Positions 10,831 to 19,200 of a stretch of 33,124 bases of DNA are shown here, piece by piece. Each line of letters opens with the position of its first letter. Position 1 is the stretch's first letter. The position numbers and the translations under genes are program-made. The DNA is taken from positions 1 through 33,124 of the forward strand of contig JALCCG010000240.1 of NCBI GenBank assembly GCA_023212695.1, written 5' to 3'. Origin of the DNA: Sporisorium sorghi. Lineage: Eukaryota; Basidiomycota; Ustilaginomycetes; Ustilaginales; Ustilaginaceae. Below the pieces are notes generated by a model. The model saw only the letters and a program-made list of their open reading frames with translations, did no database searches and had not been told where the DNA came from.

Positions 10831-11155
10831 GCGACAGCACGGCTTTTTCGAGACGATCGATCGATCTACTCAAGTTGGTGGATATCTCGGATCCCCAACG
10901 CCAAAACTTTCTCGATCGGAGCATCTCAGTTGGTTGTACTTTATCCTCTCTCCTCTCAAGAGCTTGACGTCAACGAAACAATTGCACACACCTCCCCGGC
11001 CCAATGTGACATTGCAACTTGTTTGGAGATGCCGACCGCACGCAACGGGGCCTTGTTCGTCTCAGCTCTTTCATGAAGCAAAAGCGTTGATCACAGACGT
11101 TGTGCGCTCAGTTCCCGTTTGATTGTGTCTTGGGCATTGTAGCGGATTCTGCCAT
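10831..11155. other. Convergent 3' spacer between MRPL12 and the L2HGDH gene
   Basis: A 325-bp interval between two genes that transcribe toward each other. No gene or clear repeat is seen. It must hold the 3' ends and termination signals of both, so overlapping 3' untranslated regions are likely. Confidence 0.5.
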
Positions 11156-12745
11156 CTACGCCCAGGCATCTACACGATGTGAATTCTCCTCGTTCCTTGC
11201 GCCCTTGTTGCTGCTCGCCTTCCGAGTCGGATGCTCGCCATAAAAATGCGTCGCGATCATCTCCCGCACCATCTCGCCGATCGCCAGACTCGACGTGAGA
11301 CCGGGGCTCTCGATGCCCAGCAGACTGATCATCGCGCCGCCCTCCACGCTCTCCACACTCCCCCTCGCCGGCGAAATACAGCTGCTGCTCGGCTCCGGCA
11401 GACCGGGTGCACGCTGCCACAGCCGCTGCGCACCCAAATCCGTCGAGTTGTGCCAGAGCAGCTGGAAGTCCATAAACGCCTTGGCGTCTGGGCCGATGAG
11501 CTTGGGCCGGATGCCTGCGTAATCGGGCGCCAGCCCGGACTTGTCGATGTTCGGCAGGTACTGCGTGATGGACGCGTACATGCTCTCGATGCGCGCGTCG
11601 TCGACCACGAGCGCGCGCTTCCAAAAGTCGACAGCGTCGGGCGAATCACTGGCGGGAGGCGGGGAGATCCACTCGGTATCCGGGCCAAAGCGCACATTGC
11701 CGTCGAGGTCGAGCGTGAGGTGCGTGCCGAGCGACGTGTGTGCGTGCGTGCCCTTGTTGCGCGTATCCGGAACCGGGTAGATGAGGTGCTTGATGCCATC
11801 CGCACCGCGGCCCTTGTACGACGCATAGTTGCCCTTGGAGTGCCACATTGGGATGGCGTCCTTGTCGGGTCCGCCGAGCTCTGAGAGCAAAGAGTTGAGC
11901 ACCATGGGCGCGTTGAGCCCTGATGCGTTGATGAGCACTTTGGCCAGCAGCGAGTCTGCGTCGCCCGAGTCAGACGTGATGGTCTGCACGATCCAACCGT
12001 CCTGCGATCCGTCGGAACCACGCTTCGAGTTGACCGCACTGCGATCGGGAGTGTTCGGGTCGACGCGGACCACCTTGGTGTCGTAGACAATCTCGGCATT
12101 GTCAGCATCGAGCAGCTCGCGCTCAAGACTGGCCATGAGCTCGTGGCTGCTCACAATCCCGGTGCGCTCGGACAGCAGCGCCCAAGCAATATCCTCCGAC
12201 AGATGAGGTTCGAGCTCCCTCGCCTGCTGACCCGTAATCAACCGCGTCGGCGGGGCGAGCGGCCCAAGAGCATCGCAGTGCGCCTTGAGCTTCGCCAGAT
12301 ACGCCCTCGAGAAATCCACACCGACGACGAGCTTCTTCGTCTGCCGATGCGGAATACCTTGCTCCTCGCATCGCTGGTACATGAGCTCGCGCCCACGCAG
12401 ACAGAGGCGCGTCTTGAGCGAGTCCGCGGGGTAGTAGAGACCTGCATGGATGACTTCGCTGTTGCGCGAGCTCGTCTCTTCGCCTAACGACTTGTTGCGC
12501 TCGACGAGGTAGGTTGTTTTCTCGGGCCAGCGCGCAGCGAGTGCGGAGGCGATCGAGAGACCTACCACGCCGCCGCCGACGACGAGGTGGTCGACTGCCA
12601 GCTCGGGCTGCTTGGGCGGGTAGCGCGAGCGAGGGGGGAGCGAGACGATGAGAGGACGCACTGCTTCGGTGGCGAGACCGCGACGTAGGAGGAGGGCAGG
12701 AGGCGCTCGGATCGCTGTTGTGCGCGATGAAGATGCGAACGTCAT
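11156..12745 (-). CDS. L2HGDH: L-2-hydroxyglutarate dehydrogenase, mitochondrial (FAD-dependent)
   Basis: A 529-residue protein of the DAO/L2HGDH flavoprotein family, which oxidises L-2-hydroxyglutarate to 2-oxoglutarate, a metabolite-repair reaction in mitochondria. The start is the ATG at 12743-12745; the frame runs on upstream to 12943 but begins there with TTG. Residues 1 to about 30 are Ser/Arg/Leu-rich without acids until Glu27, fitting a presequence. The Rossmann motif for FAD is HLVVGGGVVGLSIASALA with GGGVVG at 57-62. It is followed by the family block SSRNSEVIHAGLYYP and RGRELMYQRCEEQGIPH. Later blocks include HLIYPVPD, GTHLTLDLDGNVRFGPD, DYAGIRPKLIGPD and the C-terminal LLGIESPGLTSSLAIGEMV typical of these enzymes. 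Length is slightly above the usual 420-480, owing to short Ser/Asp-rich loops. No intron is needed. Confidence 0.93.
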   Translation of the reverse strand: MTFASSSRTTAIRAPPALLLRRGLATEAVRPLIVSLPPRSRYPPKQPELAVDHLVVGGGVVGLSIASALAARWPEKTTYLVERNKSLGEETSSRNSEVIHAGLYYPADSLKTRLCLRGRELMYQRCEEQGIPHRQTKKLVVGVDFSRAYLAKLKAHCDALGPLAPPTRLITGQQARELEPHLSEDIAWALLSERTGIVSSHELMASLERELLDADNAEIVYDTKVVRVDPNTPDRSAVNSKRGSDGSQDGWIVQTITSDSGDADSLLAKVLINASGLNAPMVLNSLLSELGGPDKDAIPMWHSKGNYASYKGRGADGIKHLIYPVPDTRNKGTHAHTSLGTHLTLDLDGNVRFGPDTEWISPPPASDSPDAVDFWKRALVVDDARIESMYASITQYLPNIDKSGLAPDYAGIRPKLIGPDAKAFMDFQLLWHNSTDLGAQRLWQRAPGLPEPSSSCISPARGSVESVEGGAMISLLGIESPGLTSSLAIGEMVREMIATHFYGEHPTRKASSNKGARNEENSHRVDAWA

Positions 12746-13729
12746 CTTGTCGGATCTGAATCTTCGGCTTGTCCGGTCCCGGAGCAGCGTCGTTCGTTCA
12801 ATTGTGCCCTTTATACGTATACTGCGCCCTTGTAGTGAGTGCCCTGCAGGTCCTGAAGAGTGAGCGAGACAGCGACGGTGCGGTGGGATCGTGGCTCGGA
12901 GACATCCGATGTTGATGGAGTCATACCGTGATTCTTCGCACAATCACATTCGATGATATCGGAAGTGACGCCGAGCAACGCACCGTTTTGAAGGCCGGCG
13001 ATGTCCGGGATTTTTTTTTTTGGCTCTTTGTTGTCACCTCTGAATCTCACAAAAGTCGAAATTTTTTTCCGGATAGAGACGACAGACGAGCATCATCGTG
13101 CGTGCGAGCGCGTCGCAGTCTGAAAGCGGCTGAGCAGAGCTGTAATCCGCCTTGGTTTTGGGATTTTGGGCCCTTTTTCGCTCTCACGACAGATCGGCTA
13201 AGAGTCGAAAGGGCACCCGCGCACCACGCCAAAAAACAGCGAAAGGAAAGGGTCGCTGGCTGAGGCGCAGTCGCATTGAGCGCGGGAGAGCAGCAGCTCT
13301 CACACTCTCTGCTGCGATTGTGTTGATTTTCGCTCCACATTGTCGCAGCAAACAGCGAGCAGGATCGTCACCATCAACCATCATCACCTCCATCCATCAC
13401 CCTGCCATTATCGTAGCATCTTCAGCAAGCCTTGTCGACACGTTCACGATCAAGATATCCTAGGTCATCATCCACCGTTGTTCACCGTGCGGCCTTGACT
13501 CTTCGGCTTGGATCTCAAACCACGCGAGACCCTTATCAGCGGCCAACCTTTTGCACTCCATCCAACACGAAGCACCGTTGCACATCGAGACATCGCGATC
13601 GCAATCAGCACCATCGACGCCGGAGTAAACACAACTGGCCTCGTGCGGTCACAGCAATCATAGATCCACACTTCTGATCATCGAATACCTTTCAACGCAA
13701 CACACTCCTGGGTTTTAGCAGCAGCCAAC
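12746..13729. promoter_or_regulatory. Divergent upstream region shared by L2HGDH (-) and SNF7 (+)
   Basis: A 984-bp region between two divergently transcribed genes. It contains a T11 tract (13011-13021) and a shorter T7 near 13062. The T11 tract is about 270 bp from the L2HGDH ATG and about 710 bp from the SNF7 ATG. The SNF7 side (about 13350-13729) is rich in CATCACC-type pyrimidine/CA sequence, typical of long fungal 5' leaders. No supported gene lies in it. A bidirectional promoter is plausible from geometry alone. Confidence 0.5.
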
Positions 13730-14407
13730 ATGTCGAGCTGGTTGAACTTCTTCGGCAAGAAGGAGAACAAGAACTCGGCAAGAGATGCGATAGTCGGCTT
13801 GCGGCAGCAGCTGCTCATGCTCGAGAAGAAGGAAGAGCATCTCAACAAGAAGATCGAAGACGAACTCAAAAAGGCAAAGGCCAATGTCACCACAAATAAG
13901 CGAGCGGCGCAAGCGGCTCTGCGGCAGAAAAAGGTGTACGAGAATGAGCTCGATCGCCTCGCAGGAACAAGGATGACGCTAGAGACCCAGGTCAACGCCA
14001 TCGAGAGCGCCAACATGAACCTCGAGACCATGACGGCGATGCGCAAGGGTGCCGACGCGCTCAAGACGATCCATGGCAGCTTGAACATCGACAAGGTCGA
14101 CTCGACCATGGACTCGATCCGCGAACAGATGGACCTCACCAACGAGATTTCGGACGCCATCTCCAACCCGGTCGGCATGGGTCACGACATCGACGAAGAC
14201 GAGCTCAAGAACGAGCTCGAGGAATTGGAGCAGGACGAGCTCAACGAACGATTGGTGGGCGCCGACTCGGTGCCTTTGCACACTCCTGCCGTGGCCTCGT
14301 CGGCAGGTCCATCACGCATCTCGAACGGTCCGGAGCGCAAGCAGGCGGTGGTGGAAGACGACGACGACGCCGAGTTGCGCGCGCTGCAGGCAGAGCTTGC
14401 CATGTAG
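13730..14407 (+). CDS. SNF7: ESCRT-III subunit Snf7/Vps32 (CHMP4 family)
   Basis: A 225-residue protein, close to yeast Snf7 (240). It polymerises on endosomal membranes to drive multivesicular-body budding and is dismantled by Vps4. The N-terminus carries the amphipathic anchor (MSSWLNFFGKKE). It is followed by the basic helical hairpin (RDAIVGLRQQLLMLEKKEEH, KKAKANVTTNKRAAQAALRQ) and the conserved ANMNLETMTAMRKGADALK helix. An acidic C-terminal half follows (DEDELKNELEELEQDELNE). It ends with an acidic, Leu-spaced helix (ELRALQAELAM) fitting the MIM motif that binds the Vps4 MIT domain. In fungi Snf7 also supports pH signalling through the Rim pathway. The ATG at 13730 has a good context (CCAACATG) and no intron is needed. 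Confidence 0.96.
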   Translation: MSSWLNFFGKKENKNSARDAIVGLRQQLLMLEKKEEHLNKKIEDELKKAKANVTTNKRAAQAALRQKKVYENELDRLAGTRMTLETQVNAIESANMNLETMTAMRKGADALKTIHGSLNIDKVDSTMDSIREQMDLTNEISDAISNPVGMGHDIDEDELKNELEELEQDELNERLVGADSVPLHTPAVASSAGPSRISNGPERKQAVVEDDDDAELRALQAELAM

Positions 14408-15437
14408 TTCGAAGCAATGTCGCTCTCAACCAAGGTCACGGATGGACGGTGGTCAAGCGTCACGATCTGGCGCGCGGAGGGCTGATCAATGAGGTCAAGC
14501 GAACAGAAGCATGCAAACTGCGCTTGGCATCTTGCTCGGAGGCATCCGGCGGCCGCTTTCACCCAGTCGATGTTGCCGTTGAAGGCATCCTGTCGAATGC
14601 AGTTGCTTCCGCCGCTTTGACGTGGCTGCGATGGTTCACAGATCAGCCAGCTGCTGAGTGAAAAGGCTTGTCATGCTTTAACGGTCCAGCTTCCAGGTCA
14701 CCTCGGCTGTTCGCCCATATCTCTCGGATCATGCTCTTCTCTGGTCTTGCTTCCTCTGCTTTGCATCCCCTTTACACACGTCAAGCCATCTTTACCCAAT
14801 TCTTGCAGCCCCATTCGTCCCGATTTCATCCCTGTCATCGCCGTCCAGTATGTACCCATTTTGCAGCTATCTCTGATCGAATCGTCACCTGGTTCTGTAG
14901 TTCAACATCGATGTGTGCTTGTTGATCGAGCGGCAAGCCTGACCCGAGCGTCGCGGGACTCTGTTCCGGCCCCCAAGACGCGCAAAGCGACCCCCCTGAA
15001 GCATGCGACAAACCCGTGTCGCGAAGAATGCAGGCCTGTCCGATGTGACCGCTCGAAACGCAACGTTGGACCAAAAGCGGACCGCGGTCGTAGATTTACT
15101 TCATGTCGCCCGCGCTGCGACTCCAGATTGGCACACATCAATCAATCCGAGCCAACTCGCACTTCGTTCGAGCAATGGACATGCGATCCATACCGAGACC
15201 CTGAACCATCCGAAATTGATCAGCGAGCCATGCCACGAGCCCTCTCGGGAGACAGAGGAAGAGGCTCGAGATGAGGTTTATCAGACAAAGGGCTCCCCTT
15301 CCTCCTCCTCGGCTCTTTCTCGGGCCCTCCTTGCGTCTACCAACCCACAACCCACACTGCAGCTCACGGACAGCCCACGGTCCCCACGCGAGAGCGAAGT
15401 CAGACAAGGCCTTCTCCATTCATTCTTGGGAATTCTC

Positions 15438-15455
15438 ATTTTTTTTATTTTTATT

Positions 15456-15486
<31 letters not shown>
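15438..15486. repeat. 49-bp A/T-only, T-rich tract
   Basis: Every base from 15438 to 15486 is A or T, as T runs separated by single A's. It stands out in this GC-rich sequence and lies upstream of the RasGEF gene. Confidence 0.9.
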
Positions 15487-15743
15487 GTGAAAGAGGAGAT
15501 TTGTTTGGCGGGCACTTGGCCTGTGTCAGTGCAGCCGAATAGGCAGCCAAAAATTGGCGAGGCGCCTCCGATTTACCCCCTTTAACGAGTCGAGTCTCTC
15601 TCGCGTTTTACGCCTTCTCGAAAGGGTTCTTTCGCTGCCTGTTGCTGCCACTCCGCGATGTGACGGATTTTTAGCGTGTCCTCTCGTCTGCCTGCCTGTC
15701 GAAATTCACGGTGATTTGCCACCCTTAGTCTACGAGCTGCATT

Positions 15744-15761
15744 TCTCTCTCTCTCTCTCTC
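15744..15761. repeat. (TC)9 dinucleotide repeat
   Basis: A perfect TC repeat about 470 bp before the RasGEF ATG. It equals the GA tracts before HEM1 and MCM5 read on the other strand. Confidence 0.9.
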
Positions 15762-16231
15762 GAGTCCATTTCTTTTCCTCGATCCTGAACCTCCAGCCTC
15801 CATCTTCACCTTCATCTTCATCTTCACCCTCATTCTCATAGCTGTGGTCGCTCCCTGGCGTATGCACTAGTCTTGCGGCTGCTCGACCCTTTTTCACGAC
15901 CTTTCACGAAAAAACCCGTTCCGATAACCTCTGCTTGGGTCTATTTCCGCCTCTTCGCGCTTGTCCTCGACCATCTTTACCAGCGACTTCAACATCCTCT
16001 AAACAGCAATAGAGACGCTGAATTTTCGTCTCGACATCAGCGCATGGCCACCTTCTTTACCTTCACGACAAAACGTTTTCGATCCAGCATGCGCGTGCAA
16101 AGCAGCTCTTCCATGTGCTGAGACAGCACTCTAGCTGCCGAATCGCATTGCACATCTGCGACTGACACATTCCGCTCGGAGCTCCAGCTGACTGACTACG
16201 CACTCTTCGGAACATCGGATCACACGCTATC

Positions 16232-19200
16232 ATGAACAACTTAACTGCTGCATCATCTTGGGCGGTGCCGACAGCATCCTCGAGCAGTGCTGCAGCTGCA
16301 GCTCCTCTGGACGTCGAGACCACCAATTGGAATGCAGTTCGAATTCTTGCAGATCAACATCACATCCCGCTCAATGCTCTGGAGGCCATCCGCGATGCTG
16401 TTGCCGCTCATCCCGCCAAATACAGCGCTGATCACGACTTTGGCGCCGAAACGCCACTTCACATCACTGCAGCACGCCTCGATACGGGTCGAGTCGTGTT
16501 TCGATTCCGCTCGCGTCCCGGGGGCGCAACATCATCTCTGCCTCCAGTACCATCACAGCCCGAGGGGATGCCTCGTCGCAGCTCATCCGGCGCCGTCTTG
16601 TCACATCCTCAATCCGATCCAGTCGACACGCTCCAGCCGGCTCCAAAGATCAACTTGACAAATAGCCTCTTCCGCAAGACGGGCAATCTCAGTCTCAAGC
16701 ACTCTAAGTCGATACCCGTCCTGCGTCGCAAGGCCTCGACTACTTTTGCTTCTCCCGCCTTCAGTGGCGCAGACGCGGTTGCATCAGGAAGTGCGGCTCA
16801 CGCCAGGGACTCGACATCGGCGGAACGTCCGCTCGGTGCTGCGCGAGTGCCTGTGCTTGATCCAGCTCTGCCGTTGGCATCTTCCAGCAGATCAGCGTCA
16901 GCATCAGCACATCAGTCAGGCAGTCACCTATACCCATACCGCGTCGCTGCCAGCAATGGCGTCGGCATGGCTCGCACCGGCAGCACGCCTGTTAGCGGAC
17001 CATACGCTGACCGAAGAGGTGACGACTATATCAAGGAGGGCGATGTGCTTGGTGCTGTCCTTGGACTCGGTCAAGCCGACGTGTGGGCTAGCGCACACGC
17101 TGTTCCGCAACCTCAATCGCGACGTCGCAGATCTTCCAGCAGCTGGTCTAATTTGTCGCTCAACCAAACCCACACCACGCGTCAGCAACCTTCACCTCCA
17201 GAGCTGCGTCTACCGGAGCTCAGCTTCGACTCACGCTTTGCCAACTCGCCGCGCTTTCACCAGCTCAGGGAGGCACAGTCCTTCGAGTCAAATGCATCTG
17301 ACATGACGGCCCGCGGCGAAGAGGACATGCAAGTCGACGTTGACCGCTATCCCATCGAGATCCAGCCCTTTTTGCGCAGAGAAGCCGCCAACACCACCGG
17401 TCACTTGCCTGACACACTCGTCTTTGACGTACTGCAGTGCTACAGACGACCTTCTTTGACATCGTCACCGCAGCTTCAGCACCGACGTGTAGCATCGCGT
17501 GACTCTACATCAGCCTCCCTGCCCGTTCTCACAAGCTTGCATGATGCAGAAGGAGCCCATTGCCACACCTTGACAGCACAGGCTCAAGTCTTGCCTACGT
17601 CTGCTGCGCCTGGTGACGATCCGCGCTTCGCTGTGTGGGCTCTCAAGAGCGCAGCAAACGATGGCACCTTTGTCGTCAGCAACCGCATCGCTCAGACGGA
17701 CACAGAACAGCCCGCCGAGCTGGGCACGGTAGCAGCAAACTTGCCGGGGAGTACAACCAAGCGGCCCAAACGACGCAGTCACCTGCCTTTCGGCATAGAT
17801 AGCGGAACAGTTGCGGCGGGCCCCGTTCACGACCCTTTGACCGCCAGTCCAGCCTCGGAAAAGAACCCGGATGTCTCGTCGCCCGCTCCACCGCCTGGCA
17901 AAGCAACCCTGCTGGCTGCATCCGCAGCGCGCCTGGTAGCTGAACTCACCGCCGAGATTGACCTCACCCTCCGAGACGACTTCTTCTACACGTACCGTGA
18001 GTTCATGACGCCCACCGAGCTGCTCGAGCTGCTCATCCTTCGTTTCGAGTGGGCCATTTGCGAGCCCAGCTCGGCCCAAGATGAAGCGCGTCGCCGCATC
18101 GTGCGCGTTCGCACCTACGTCGTCATCAAGCACTGGCTACAGCACCATTTCGACTTTGACTTTCTCCCCAGCCGCGCTCTGCGACAGCGTCTCGCGACAT
18201 GGCTCAACACCGTTGCCAAGGATGAACGCGTCACCGCGCGGCCCGCAGACCTCAACATTGTCAACGGCCTGCGCAAAGTAGTCAGGGGACTCAAGGAGAC
18301 GTACTCACAGTCTGGCGTTGGCGGCCTCCTGTTGCATGACGCTGGCCGCCTCACCAGCAGCCCAGTTGCACGTCCCAAGACGGACAGCATCTCTACGTTC
18401 AATTCGTCCTCGCACGACTCTGAGCCTAGCGTCGCCACTACGTCGAGCTCCGCGTCAGGCGGCGAGCGTGGCATGACGAGCTCCGGTTCAGCTTCCTCGA
18501 TCGTTGAAGACGTCAATCTGGACTTTTCAGAGGACCAGAGCTCACGCGATTCTCCGCAGATCAGATCGCCCGCAACCGAGAATAGCCAGACTTCTTCGCC
18601 GAGGGCCACACGGCCGGACCTGTCAGATGCGACACGCGCCGCGGCGCAGAAGGCGGCCTCAGAGTCTGTGCTTGTGTCGCATCGGCACACCCTCGCACCT
18701 GTGCTGCCACCCAACCCACGTCCCCCCTCGTCAGCTTCCGGTCCGTTTGCATCTCCATCTCCGCTGCCGCATGGGTCGCATGGCTCGAGTGCCTTGTCGC
18801 GTGCTTTCGCGCAAACCGTCAACCGCTTCTCCAAGTTCAAGCGTGCGCTCAACAACCGTGGCTTAGGCTTGGACGGCCATCACGAGCTCGATGCCGAGGC
18901 AGAAGAATGCAGCGACCTCCTCTTTGCCAAAGGAGGCATCGACAGTCTGTTGCAATACTTTGCCGTCGATCAAGCGGCACGGCTTTCTTCATCGTCTACT
19001 CGCAACCCACGGATGCCGCGTCAACGACCACTTTCGCGTACCGAGGAGGCCAACGAGGAAGAGGAAGAAGAAGCTCTGGCGAGTCAGGCGTCTGAGGACA
19101 GCACAGGTCAGGAAGAGACGCCGAGCCTGGCGGGCGCATCCACCAACCGCTCCACACCTGCAAGCTCCATCGACCTCGCTCGCCTCTCGGACAAGCACGC

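Larger units (their letters stand above)
14408..16231 (+). promoter_or_regulatory. 1.8-kb gap upstream of the RasGEF gene
   Basis: No gene is supported. A 49-bp block made only of A and T (15438-15486, mostly T) and a (TC)9 tract (15744-15761) sit about 750 and 470 bp before the RasGEF ATG. The 500 bp before that ATG is pyrimidine-rich and contains several short ATG-started frames that could act as upstream ORFs if transcribed. An ATG-started 179-codon frame at 15003-15542 runs through the T-rich block, which would encode an implausible Phe/Ile run; I treat it as noncoding. Confidence 0.45.

Noticed and set aside
5814..12745. A heme or mitochondrial metabolic gene cluster
   Set aside because: Only one heme gene is present, and the four mitochondrial proteins act in different processes, so a cluster claim is not justified.
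15003..15542. 179-codon ATG-started frame in the SNF7-RasGEF gap
   Set aside because: Its hydrophobic segment is just the T-rich tract read as Phe/Ile/Tyr codons, and the rest has no known motif, so it is probably chance.
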